In this document: piece by piece, positions 25,669 through 33,952 of the stretch
How positions within the stretch are numbered: position 1 is the first letter of the stretch
How the letters are laid out: each line of letters begins with the position of its first letter
Assembly: GCF_900141785.1 (NCBI RefSeq)
Contig: NZ_FQYP01000002.1
Span: 310,001-374,000, forward strand
Reading direction: 5' to 3'
DNA: 64,000 nt
DNA from: Aquimarina spongiae
GTDB lineage: Bacteria > Bacteroidota > Bacteroidia > Flavobacteriales > Flavobacteriaceae
Translations under genes and position numbers: made by a program
Notes under the pieces: model-generated
Databases searched by the model: none
Told to the model about the DNA's origin: nothing
The model's input: the letters and a program-made list of their open reading frames with translations, nothing else

Positions 25669-27510
25669 ATGTTTCTTAAAACCTTCTTATCCTTTTGGCT
25701 TTTTTTTGTTTGTGTGTTTGTAAATGCACAAAATAAAAGAGTAGTGGATAGCCTTTTACAAATTATACATCAAAAATCAGTAGCAGATACAACCTTAGCA
25801 ACAGCCTTTAATGATATAGGAGTCGAGTATGCTATATCAAAACCCTTATTGGCAAAGGAGTATATAATGAAGTCGCTAGCTATTTCACAACAAAATAATA
25901 ACCCTAGGGGAATAGCTAGTTCATACAATTGTTTGGGTAAGGTTTACCTTTATCAGATTGAGTATGATACTGCTCTAAAATATTTTGAGAAAGCGTTACA
26001 GGTTAGTAAAAAATCAAATCATATTTGGGAACAGGCTTCTGCACTACATCAAATTGCTGCTACCCATGTTTATTCAGGAAATTATCTTGAAGGAATCACT
26101 GTACTAGAGAAATCTGGAGCGTTGTTTTTGAAAAAGAATGATTCACTCTCTTATGCAAAATCACTGCAAACTTTGGGGGTAGCCTATAAAAGATTGGGAC
26201 GGCTAAGCGTAGCAACCAAGAAATACTTAGCCTCAATAAAAATCTATAAACAACTTAACCTAACAACGGGGATAACACATTCAAACTATCAATTAGGGGA
26301 TATTTTATTGATAAAAAAAGAATATAGAAAAGCTTTACCTTATTTGAACTCGTCTTTATCTGGCCTTCAAGAAATGGGTAATTTTAAATTCATTTTAGTT
26401 AATCATCAAAGTTTAGGATGGTGTTACAAAGAATTAAAAGATTATGATAATGCCATTAAACACTATGAAAAAGCATTAGAAATTTATAAAAACAAATATC
26501 CAATATCCAATAGTTGTTATGCATTATCCATGTTAAGTGAGATCTATTACGATTTAAATCAGCTGGATAAAGCTACCTACTATCAAAAAAAAGCCGTACT
26601 GGAATTGAATTCCAATAAAAAAATGTACAAGCTAGGGAAAGCGTACACCTATATTTCTATGGGCACACTTTTTCTAAAGCAAAAAAAAACGGACTCAGCA
26701 GTCTTTTATGCACAAAAGGCATTAAAATATACACGTCAAAATGGCTTTTTACGAGCAAAAATGGATACCTATCAGCTGTTGGCGCTAGCTGCCGAAGAAA
26801 AAAACAATAATGTTGTTGCTCTTGAATATTTTAAAAAATTGGCAATGTTGAAAGATTCTATACAAGAGCTAGAAAATAAAACACTGGTTTACGAACTGAG
26901 CGCTCAATATGAAGCCAATGAAAAAGACTTAAAGATTGAGCAATTCGAAAAAAGCACTAAAACGAAACGAAAACAAATTGTTGCATTAATGATTTTGGGG
27001 GTAGTTTGTATAGCTTTTTTGCTTGTAGGTGGGAAGATATTAAGAAGAAAAAATAAACAAAAACAAAAATTGGAGGAAATAGTGGAACGAAAAAATAAAG
27101 AGTTAACCACCAATACACTCCATTTGTTAAAAAAAAATAACACCCTTAATAACGTTAAAGAAAAAGTAACAGACTTGTGCAATACACAAGATGCAAATAT
27201 ATATGAGTATCGTAAAGTGTTACAGGTTATAAATTTTGATAAAAAAGAAGATCAAAATTGGAGGCTTTTTAGAGAACTTTTTGAAGAAAGTCATCAGGGT
27301 TTTTATAAAGAAATAAAGAACAGGTTTCCCACTATTACCTCAAAAGAACTAAGACTTATTTGCTTGTTAAGACTTAACCTTTCCTCAAAAGAAATAAGTA
27401 CATTTCTTAATATATCTACAGAAGGAGTTAAAAAAGCTCGTCACAGATTAAGAAAAAAATTGAAGCTTACTATAGAAGAATCTCTGGAAGATTATATTAT
27501 GAGTATTTAA
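25669..27510 (+). CDS. TPR sensor with transmembrane helix and LuxR-like HTH
   Basis: 613 residues. Signal peptide (1-20, ending VNAQ), at least seven tetratricopeptide repeats (about 35-390, for example ALKYFEKALQVSKKSNH and AIKHYEKALEIYKNK), one membrane helix (about 432-452, LMILGVVCIAFLLVGG), a coiled coil, and a C-terminal LuxR-like helix-turn-helix (TSKELRLICLLRLNLSSKEI, then STEGVKKARHRLRKKL). This layout puts a periplasmic TPR sensor on a cytoplasmic DNA-binding domain. It faces the two small HTH genes convergently. Target genes unknown. Confidence 0.88.
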   Translation: MFLKTFLSFWLFFVCVFVNAQNKRVVDSLLQIIHQKSVADTTLATAFNDIGVEYAISKPLLAKEYIMKSLAISQQNNNPRGIASSYNCLGKVYLYQIEYDTALKYFEKALQVSKKSNHIWEQASALHQIAATHVYSGNYLEGITVLEKSGALFLKKNDSLSYAKSLQTLGVAYKRLGRLSVATKKYLASIKIYKQLNLTTGITHSNYQLGDILLIKKEYRKALPYLNSSLSGLQEMGNFKFILVNHQSLGWCYKELKDYDNAIKHYEKALEIYKNKYPISNSCYALSMLSEIYYDLNQLDKATYYQKKAVLELNSNKKMYKLGKAYTYISMGTLFLKQKKTDSAVFYAQKALKYTRQNGFLRAKMDTYQLLALAAEEKNNNVVALEYFKKLAMLKDSIQELENKTLVYELSAQYEANEKDLKIEQFEKSTKTKRKQIVALMILGVVCIAFLLVGGKILRRKNKQKQKLEEIVERKNKELTTNTLHLLKKNNTLNNVKEKVTDLCNTQDANIYEYRKVLQVINFDKKEDQNWRLFRELFEESHQGFYKEIKNRFPTITSKELRLICLLRLNLSSKEISTFLNISTEGVKKARHRLRKKLKLTIEESLEDYIMSI

Positions 27511-27580
27511 TAGAGGTGTAAACTCGGATTATGCATTGAAACTTCTTATGTATCTTATAAGGTTTTAGTTTTAGTAATAG

Positions 27581-27973
27581 TTATTCCTTCTCCTTAAACA
27601 AATAGCTATATTCAATCTTAATTTGAAAGGATAATAATGCTAAATAGATCACAAGTTCCTTTTCTTTATCGTCAATTTCTGTAGAGTTTAAAATTTCTGT
27701 GATCTCTGTGGAAATGGTTGAAGCTTCTTTTTGAATATCAATCAATAAAAAATCTTGTCTATCCAGCAATTGCAGATAAAAAGCTCTCCTAAAAGCATTG
27801 TGCCAATTATAAACAGATAGCTTATCAAAAATCCGTTTTTCTATATATCGATGCGTCCTATTATCCTTAAACCGTAGTTTTTTGGCTATTGCTTTCTTAT
27901 CCACCCCTTGGTAGGTTAAGCTTAAATAGACTAATTCCTTATCACTAAGTAGTTTTGATAGTGTATGCATCAT
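27581..27973 (-). CDS. Small LuxR-like HTH protein (second of pair)
   Basis: 130 residues. N-terminal helix-turn-helix of LuxR type: LSDKELVYLSLTYQGVDKKA, then the recognition region RTHRYIEKRIFDKLSVYNW and the AFRRAFYLQLL tail. The C-terminal half is acidic and helical. It overlaps the upstream paralogue by four bases (ATGA), so translation is coupled. The pair might form a heterodimer; that is inference. Controlled by operator site C. Confidence 0.75.
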   Translation of the reverse strand: MMHTLSKLLSDKELVYLSLTYQGVDKKAIAKKLRFKDNRTHRYIEKRIFDKLSVYNWHNAFRRAFYLQLLDRQDFLLIDIQKEASTISTEITEILNSTEIDDKEKELVIYLALLSFQIKIEYSYLFKEKE

Positions 27974-28350
27974 TTTGAAGTAATTATCAAATGTTTTAGA
28001 GTAGATGTTACTGTATGATCAAAATCAAGTACCGTATCCTGAGAGAATTGATATCCATAAGATATTTCCTTAAAATCTTTTATAATTTTTGATGCATATC
28101 CTAGTGCTATTTTTTCTACTGTCGCATCCACATAATCTTGTTTCTTTAATATACCAAGTTCAAATGCTTTTTGAATTAAAGCTGCCCAATTTTTGGTTTT
28201 AAATTTCTTTTTTAACGTACCTCTTACATAGCCTAAATCTTCCTTTCTAAGTGAAAGAAAATCTGCAATATATTGATCGTCGAAATTAAGAACCGACAAT
28301 TTCAAAAAGTACTTTTCTATATTTGACAATGTGATTAAATTACCCTCCAT
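27970..28350 (-). CDS. Small LuxR-like HTH protein (first of pair)
   Basis: 126 residues, same layout as its downstream neighbour: LSNIEKYFLKLSVLNFDDQY, then YVRGTLKKKFKTKNWAALIQ and KAFELGILKK. The recognition helix is less canonical than in typical LuxR proteins. No receiver or sensor domain. The three-box operator at 28420-28466 precedes it with a predicted leader of about 30 nt, so it is a regulator inside the putative LytTR regulon. Confidence 0.72.
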   Translation of the reverse strand: MEGNLITLSNIEKYFLKLSVLNFDDQYIADFLSLRKEDLGYVRGTLKKKFKTKNWAALIQKAFELGILKKQDYVDATVEKIALGYASKIIKDFKEISYGYQFSQDTVLDFDHTVTSTLKHLIITSK

Positions 28351-28419
28351 AATTTATTTTTTTCTCAAAATCCTTATGATATCAAAGATCAATTCTTAAT
28401 CTAAATTATTCCAAAAAAA

Positions 28420-28466
28420 GTGCTGAAACTCCTTTAAAACGGGACGAAGAAAGATTGAAATGTGAT
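28420..28466 (-). promoter_or_regulatory. Three-box 21-bp-period operator, site C
   Basis: Minus strand: ATCAC (28462-28466), GTCCC (28441-28445), AGCAC (28420-28424), then TTTTTTTGG and ATCTTTG ending 37 bp after AGCAC. Precedes the HTH gene starting at 28350. Confidence 0.75.
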
Positions 28467-28529
28467 TTTAAAAAGTTATATATCACAGTAAATATTCTTA
28501 GTAAATCATTTGCTATACCTATTGCTTAC

Positions 28530-28715
28530 TTAATGCCTCCTTCTTACTTTTTTTGACACATTTATAGATTGTTCGATTACCCATTTGATGTTCCAACTTA
28601 TCAATGCCGACACTACTAAAATTGCCAATAGCATAAAAACGATAAAAATACCCACGGCTAAAACACTTTGATAGAAATCTTTCATAAGATCAGGAGGCAT
28701 TTCTCTGGCTAACAT
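28530..28715 (-). CDS. Small membrane protein coupled to the surface gene
   Basis: 61 residues from the ATG at 28715 (MLAREMPPDLMKDFY). That ATG shares a base with the stop of the upstream surface gene (TGATG), a translational-coupling arrangement. One strong membrane helix (about residues 17-42: SVLAVGIFIVFMLLAILVVS) and a basic end (KKVRRRH). Function unknown. It may assist export or anchoring of the large protein. Confidence 0.55.
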   Translation of the reverse strand: MLAREMPPDLMKDFYQSVLAVGIFIVFMLLAILVVSALISWNIKWVIEQSINVSKKVRRRH

Positions 28716-31618
28716 CAATAATTGACATATATCAATTTTGTTTCGTGGCGTAACTCTGGCTCGTTGTAATCTATCACACAAACATAGGATCCTACAGGAA
28801 CTAGGCTCCCTTTATGGGTACCGTCCCAACCACCACCAGGTCCCTCATAATGGCCGCTGAACAGTAATTGTTGGTTCAGGTTATATATTTTCACCACATT
28901 GTTTCCATATTTCTCAAGGCCCTGGATGACCAGAGTATCAGCTATACCATCACCATTGGGAGAAAACCCTCTATTCAACCCTACCAGAGCTTCAGACCCG
29001 CATCGCTCTGAGAAAGTCACCGTTTCAATACTTGCTTTTGACGCCTCCATATTTGGCAAATTGTTTGCTCCCATAGCAACATTTGCAGGCACTTCTATGG
29101 TAATATCACCATCGCAGAGCGATGTAGCTACAATGGTAGCGGCATATGTTGATCCACTCCCTTTAAGGAGACTTACAGTAGCATTGGTAATTTCAATATC
29201 ATCCAACACAAAATCTGTTACTTCGTCATCAAACGCAATGTTTACCGTAAAGGGATTCAGATGATTAATACTTTGTGGTGCATCAATGGTTGGTTGAGGA
29301 GGTGCGCTACCATCTAATGCAGATCTAAAGCCACCCCATCCATTATCTTCATAAACTTGCATCCTACCTGTGGGTACTACAAGATCTATTTGGTGGCGAT
29401 TTGCATTGGCAAAAGCAGTTGCATGCAGCACTGGTGGGTCATTGGCCTCTACTGTTACCGAGGCAAGGTCTGGGTTGTTATAAAAAGCGTGGTTATCTAT
29501 ACGTTCTACATCTCCAGGTATAGTAATCGTAGTCAATTGATTATCACTAAACGCTAGTTCTCCAATACTGATGACACTCAATGGAATCTCAATGCTGGTC
29601 AGTCCTTTATTTTGAAAAGCATTTTCCTTGATCGTGATCACGGCATACGTATTCTCGCCATGATCCACTGTTTCGGGGATACTAACGTCTGCGTTTGTAC
29701 CAGTATAGTCGACTACCATTACATCCGTTGGAGAAGTAATCCCGTATCTGATACCATCCACGGTAAAGATTCCGAAGCTGATGGATTTGAATCCGTCCCA
29801 CCCATTATCTAAATAATCCTGCATGGTACCTACGGGCACTACAAGATCTATTTGGTCACGGTATGCATTTGAAAAAGCATTCTTATCCAAGGATGGAGGA
29901 TCGTTGGCTTCTACCGTCACCAAACGAAGGTTGGAGTTGTCTAAAAAAGCATACAAATCTATACGAGTCACCTTGCTTGATATGGTCACCTCTGTTAATA
30001 GGTTAGAAGAATAGGTCCATCTTCTAATCCAACTCACATTGCTCGGTGTCGTCACACTGGTCAATTCGTTATGCGCAAAAGCTTGCTCCCCCATACTGGT
30101 CAAGCTTTCTGGTATCTCAACACTGGTTATGTTATTATTCAAAAAAGCATTTTTGCCAATCCATGTCACAGCACCGGGTATAACCACTTCGGTCAAGTCA
30201 TTTCCGCAAAACGCACAATCCCCAATCGAAGTCACAATATCGGGTATATCAACGCTAGTCAATGGGTAAAATCCATAACGCCAAAAAGCATTGTTCCCTA
30301 TAGACGTGACCTGATATGTCCCATGTCCAAATTCTGGATCGCTGTCATTGGGGTCAATAGAATAGTATCGGACTTCTGAAGGAATTTCCATGTGGCCTTC
30401 TTGAGTGCCTACATAATCCGCTAGCTCCATTTCATTAGGAGAAACCGATGTTACTTTCCAGTGGAAGCCACTATTGATATGGATTTGCCCTTCGAGCGAA
30501 AAAATATTCTTAAAACCCGTCCACCCTGCATCTTTATAATCTCCTATCCTGCCCTCGGGTACTACCAGGTTGATTCTTTCAGAACGGTATGGATATTCAA
30601 AGGCATCCGGATCTAGTGCCGGTGGTTCATCAGACATTATAGTTAACCGGTTGATGTGTATAGCGGTATAAAAGGCCTGAAACCCAATTTTTTTCATACT
30701 CCTTGGCAAGACCAACTGTAGTAAGTCCCCTGCGCCTTGAAAAGCATTATCACCTATTGCTGTCACCGGGTAGGTGTTCCCATCAATATCTATCGTTTCA
30801 GGAACGACCAAATTAAAATCTGTGCTATTATTTCCTGTAATGTCAATAACAGTTGCCTCGGTTGGAGAGTCTACGATTCCGTATTTAACACCCTCTAAGC
30901 TAGTGATTCCAGAGGTAACGTTTCCGTAGTCTGCCCAACCTGCATTTTCATAAGCTTCAATGGCCTCAAAGGGTACCCTAAGATCAAAACTTATCAATAG
31001 GAACTCTCCCCCTGAACGCGCTTGAAACGTATCCGCTTCGTAGGTTGGAGGCGGATTACGTTTTATGGTGACCAGGTCAAGATCATTGTTTGCAAAAAAG
31101 GCTTGTTTGCCAATGGATTCTACGCTAGCGGGTATAGTTACCTTTGTTAAACCATTTTGAGCAAAGGCCCACTGCTCTACTCTAGTGACACCATTGGGTA
31201 TAGTTACCTCTGTCATCTCTTTATTACTTCCAAATGCTCGTTGTCCGATATCAGTCACACTTTCTGGAATCTCAAGTACACCTGTCAGTTGATTTTGAAA
31301 AAAAGCATCTTGCCCAATACTGGTGACGTTGCTAGGCGTGCTAAAAGTAACCTTGGTCAATTGTTTAAGATGAAACGCTCTATTACCAATAGCCGTAACT
31401 TCATAATCTTTACCTTGGTCGTTTACCGTTTGAGGGATGGTCACCTCTGTTTCTGTACCCAAATAATCAACAATCTCAACTGTGGTTGGTGCCGTAATCT
31501 TATATTTGATCTCATCAACGGTAAATTCGCTTCCTACATTCTGGCCATATCCCGCCAGGCTCATCCATACCATAAAGATGACAGATAGTAGTAATTGTAA
31601 TTGTTTTGGATTTTTCAT
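28715..31618 (-). CDS. Giant BspA-type leucine-rich surface protein with CHU_C tail
   Basis: 967 residues. Signal peptide (about 1-26). Four modules, each with a header (FTVDEIKYKI..VEIVDYLGT style) followed by BspA-like LRR_5 repeats (AFxxNxLTxVxIPxSVxxIG) and a DPPxLxxxAFxxxxRxxIxLVVP segment, reach to about residue 750. An Ig-like domain follows (about 770-870), then the gliding-motility-associated C-terminal domain CHU_C (GFSPNGDGIADT, ending LIYVNY), a type B T9SS signal. It should be secreted to the cell surface, probably as an adhesin. Operator site E precedes it. The final domains resemble those at 37725. Confidence 0.9.
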   Translation of the reverse strand: MKNPKQLQLLLSVIFMVWMSLAGYGQNVGSEFTVDEIKYKITAPTTVEIVDYLGTETEVTIPQTVNDQGKDYEVTAIGNRAFHLKQLTKVTFSTPSNVTSIGQDAFFQNQLTGVLEIPESVTDIGQRAFGSNKEMTEVTIPNGVTRVEQWAFAQNGLTKVTIPASVESIGKQAFFANNDLDLVTIKRNPPPTYEADTFQARSGGEFLLISFDLRVPFEAIEAYENAGWADYGNVTSGITSLEGVKYGIVDSPTEATVIDITGNNSTDFNLVVPETIDIDGNTYPVTAIGDNAFQGAGDLLQLVLPRSMKKIGFQAFYTAIHINRLTIMSDEPPALDPDAFEYPYRSERINLVVPEGRIGDYKDAGWTGFKNIFSLEGQIHINSGFHWKVTSVSPNEMELADYVGTQEGHMEIPSEVRYYSIDPNDSDPEFGHGTYQVTSIGNNAFWRYGFYPLTSVDIPDIVTSIGDCAFCGNDLTEVVIPGAVTWIGKNAFLNNNITSVEIPESLTSMGEQAFAHNELTSVTTPSNVSWIRRWTYSSNLLTEVTISSKVTRIDLYAFLDNSNLRLVTVEANDPPSLDKNAFSNAYRDQIDLVVPVGTMQDYLDNGWDGFKSISFGIFTVDGIRYGITSPTDVMVVDYTGTNADVSIPETVDHGENTYAVITIKENAFQNKGLTSIEIPLSVISIGELAFSDNQLTTITIPGDVERIDNHAFYNNPDLASVTVEANDPPVLHATAFANANRHQIDLVVPTGRMQVYEDNGWGGFRSALDGSAPPQPTIDAPQSINHLNPFTVNIAFDDEVTDFVLDDIEITNATVSLLKGSGSTYAATIVATSLCDGDITIEVPANVAMGANNLPNMEASKASIETVTFSERCGSEALVGLNRGFSPNGDGIADTLVIQGLEKYGNNVVKIYNLNQQLLFSGHYEGPGGGWDGTHKGSLVPVGSYVCVIDYNEPELRHETKLIYVNY

Positions 31619-31696
31619 GATGCGTCTACTTTTTCAAACTTTTGAATATTAATTTGTCACAAAGAATAACCACACCAAGAAAACACCCAACTTTTA

Positions 31697-31743
31697 GTGC
31701 TAAAGCCATTTAAAAAAGGGATATAACCGAGCATTTGTGGGAT
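31697..31743 (-). promoter_or_regulatory. Three-box 21-bp-period operator, site E
   Basis: Minus strand: ATCCC (31739-31743), ATCCC (31718-31722), AGCAC (31697-31701), then TTATTCTTTG ending exactly 37 bp after AGCAC. The gene starts 79 bp from the last box. Confidence 0.8.
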
Positions 31744-31915
31744 TTCAAAAACAGAGATCCAATAGGGTTTCGCGATACTGATTTTGCATCAGACACCCAC
31801 ACATATCCTTTCAAACCTATTTGTACTTTATAGATAAGAGAATTGACTTTTCAAAGACAGTGATCAAGATTAAGGGTCGATAAACAGTTCCCAAAATACA
31901 TTCCTTAAATGCGCT

Positions 31916-31962
31916 ATCACTTTAAATGGATTATTTGTCCCTGTTTTAATTGACATGAACAC
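31916..31962 (+). promoter_or_regulatory. Three-box 21-bp-period operator, site G
   Basis: Plus strand: ATCAC (31916-31920), GTCCC (31937-31941), AACAC (31958-31962), then ATTTTATGG and a TTTG ending 38 bp after the last box (one base off the others). No gene follows; a strong terminator does. Confidence 0.65.
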
Positions 31963-32004
31963 ATTTTATGGTTTGGTCTTCTACTAAAACCTCATTTTTG
32001 TTCT

Positions 32005-32157
32005 CAATAAACGTTTATCCAACCACAAGTATAGGCAATGGATTGATAGTGTGGATCCTAATCAACCATTGATCCTATAAGGGTAAATATTTTGAGTTAG
32101 TTTTAGGTTTATTAACCACGGCGGGAACTTACAACGACGGTTCCCGTCGTTTTTTTA
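32005..32157 (+). ncRNA. Candidate small RNA between site G and an orphan terminator
   Basis: Predicted from the promoter-like site G and the terminator at 32119-32157, giving about 150 nt. The interval has no credible reading frame: the ATG at 32054 meets a stop after two codons, and the ATG at 31968 would lie upstream of the predicted start site. Boundaries are estimates. The 1.1-kb gap 31619-32728 holds this, operator sites E, G and B, and the LytTR leader. Confidence 0.45.
32119..32157 (+). terminator. Strong orphan terminator with two alternative stems
   Basis: Stem 1: CGGCGGGAAC (32119-32128) with GTTCCCGTCG (32140-32149). Stem 2: AACGACGG (32133-32140) with CCGTCGTT (32144-32151). Both lead into a T run at 32150-32156. 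They share bases, so only one can form at a time. There is no plus-strand gene before it. Confidence 0.75.
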
Positions 32158-32344
32158 TAAAACCAGATGCTTTACCGCCGTTTTATTACATCTCTTTTTT
32201 TAAACGTTTCAACAGGTTGTACGATCACATTTTGATTCTGAAGTTCCTTTCCAACGAAACGAAGTAGCCCATATTATTAACTCAAAGTAATGAAAGATTT
32301 TTAATCCCGAACCTATAAATACTTGTGAAAAACTGTTTTGTAAA

Positions 32345-32391
32345 GTCCCTTAAAACCATTTTTTAGTCCCCATTTTAACATGCTTAAACAC
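32345..32391 (+). promoter_or_regulatory. Three-box 21-bp-period operator, site B (LytTR gene)
   Basis: GTCCC (32345-32349), GTCCC (32366-32370), AACAC (32387-32391), then ATTTTTTTATAAG. The box at 37 bp reads ATATTAG, a weak -7. The LytTR gene starts 338 bp further on, so this would give a long leader. Confidence 0.65.
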
Positions 32392-32467
32392 ATTTTTTTA
32401 TAAGAATAATAATTAGGATGAATATTAGCGTAAGCAAGTGAAATCCCTATTGAGACGTAACATAAAA

Positions 32468-32526
32468 TTATCCATGCTTAATAGATAATTATCCATGTTT
32501 TAGTATAGAGAATGAAAGTAGCTTTG
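32468..32526 (+). promoter_or_regulatory. Direct-repeat site and promoter before the LytTR gene
   Basis: A perfect 9-bp direct repeat TTATCCATG at 32468-32476 and 32489-32497 has a 12-bp spacer, the textbook LytTR-site geometry. After 25 bp comes TAGCTTTG (32519-32526), a perfect TAnnTTTG box. Likely autoregulation. Confidence 0.5.
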
Positions 32527-32535
32527 TCTATAAAT

Positions 32536-32622
32536 AATAACGATATGCGTGTCGTTATTTTGGCGCTAAGTTGGATAAGTTAATTTGATATTCCTGCGCA
32601 ATGACCTCAATTTCCAACTTAG
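32536..32622 (+). other. Structured leader of the LytTR gene
   Basis: Two hairpins: AATAACGA (32536-32543) with TCGTTATT (32552-32559), and CTAAGTTGGA (32566-32575) with TCCAACTTAG (32613-32622), a perfect 10-bp pair. They would lie in the transcript from the 32519 promoter. Confidence 0.4.
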
Positions 32623-32728
32623 GTAAGGGCACGCTTATTTTTCACCTTGGTATATAGCTGCTAAGGTTTTAACAAAAGTAGCAACGAGATTTTTGAGCGT
32701 ATAACACAAAAAGAAAATTTAAGATTTT

Positions 32729-33541
32729 ATGACGAATAAAGTGGCAATTTTGGCGAGGGAAAAATCACAATGCACATCCTTGTTAGAGGACTTAAAGTTA
32801 AGTGGCGTAAGAAGAAGTACGGTTTTTTTTTCTTGGAAAGACATATGGTTGTCTGAGCAGAAAAACCAGTACGATTTTATATTAATCGACTATTACTTCT
32901 TTGATATGTTTAGAGGTGATATAGTGATCTACCACTTATTTCATAAATATAAATATAAAATAACTTTTTACAGTAACATCTCACAAAAGGTAAAAACCCC
33001 AGAAGGCCATGCAACCATTGATTTGTATAGAATTTTCTTTAGACCTTTTGTTGATTTTAACACCCTAATAAAAAACACTGCTAAAAATGAAGTGCTCGCG
33101 GGAATCCTGGAGAATTCATTAGAGAATGAATCAGAAGCAGAGAAAATATCGCCTCAAAAAGACACTTTTTTCTTAAAAGAAGGATATTCTCTAATTAAAT
33201 TTCATTTGAAAGAGGTCTTATGCTTAGAGAGTGATCGTAATTACATCACCATATATCTAGCTAACAATGGGAAACACTTAATAAGAGAAACCCTCCAATC
33301 CATATCCGAAATTTTACCCAAGAATTTTTTAAGAATTAATAGGTCTGTAATCATCAATATAGATAAAGTCTATAAGGTGGTAGGCAATAGAGTTCATATT
33401 GATGGCTTAAATAGTTTTAGGCCATTAATAGCGAACAAATACAAATTAGACATTTCAAACGCTGTACCTCTATTTAGTCAAAAGCATACCGTGAATTGGA
33501 ATTGTGAGAAAAAAGAAAAAGACTATAAATTTAAAAATTAG
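32729..33541 (+). CDS. Orphan LytTR-type response regulator
   Basis: 270 residues. The C-terminal LytTR DNA-binding domain (about 148-260) shows LKEVLCLESDRNYITIYLAN, the ETLQSISEILPKNFLRINRS core and the closing I.AN.Y segment. The N-terminal 120 residues resemble a receiver domain but look degenerate: there is FILIDYYFFDM where the phospho-acceptor strand should be and FFRPF where receivers have K-P-F. No histidine kinase is encoded nearby. LytTR proteins bind 9-bp direct repeats with a 12-bp spacer, the exact period of the operators found here. It is the best candidate for the regulator of that regulon and appears to control itself. Confidence 0.88.
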   Translation: MTNKVAILAREKSQCTSLLEDLKLSGVRRSTVFFSWKDIWLSEQKNQYDFILIDYYFFDMFRGDIVIYHLFHKYKYKITFYSNISQKVKTPEGHATIDLYRIFFRPFVDFNTLIKNTAKNEVLAGILENSLENESEAEKISPQKDTFFLKEGYSLIKFHLKEVLCLESDRNYITIYLANNGKHLIRETLQSISEILPKNFLRINRSVIINIDKVYKVVGNRVHIDGLNSFRPLIANKYKLDISNAVPLFSQKHTVNWNCEKKEKDYKFKN

Positions 33542-33569
33542 TATCCCAACTATAAAACGAAGAAAACAC

Positions 33570-33674
33570 ATGAAAAAAACAACAAGAATGTTATTTAGAA
33601 CAATAGCAGCAATAATATTATTTCTATACCTGACTATATGTCTCTATATGATTTTAGGATATGATCTATTTTAA
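33570..33674 (+). CDS. 34-residue single-helix membrane peptide
   Basis: MKKTTRMLFRTIAAIILF start, one hydrophobic helix (about 9-29), polar end. It begins 29 bp after the LytTR gene and may be in its operon. Too short to assign. The basic start plus helix fits a membrane peptide. Confidence 0.4.
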   Translation: MKKTTRMLFRTIAAIILFLYLTICLYMILGYDLF

Positions 33675-33781
33675 TCAGGTCGTCGAAAGAGATGTTTTAC
33701 CATCTATAAGAACCAGTTGATCTTGATTTTTTACGAATTAGAAAAGTCAGAATGAATGCTATCCAATAGAAAAACTCTAAA

Positions 33782-33880
33782 ATGAAACATTTAGAAGAAA
33801 AATTATATGCGTTATGTGCTTTGGCAGTCATACTGTTCATATGCACAGTATTATTTATCATATCACTATTCATCGATTAG
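33782..33880 (+). CDS. 32-residue single-helix membrane peptide
   Basis: MKHLEEKLYALCALAVIL start, then a hydrophobic helix to FIISLFID. It lies 107 bp after the other peptide and 72 bp before the IbrA-like gene. No similarity to its neighbour beyond overall layout. Confidence 0.35.
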   Translation: MKHLEEKLYALCALAVILFICTVLFIISLFID

Positions 33881-33952
33881 CTCTGACTAATAAAATCAAC
33901 ACAAAACAACCATAAAAAATAAATGATATTAAATAGTAGTACAACATAAAAT

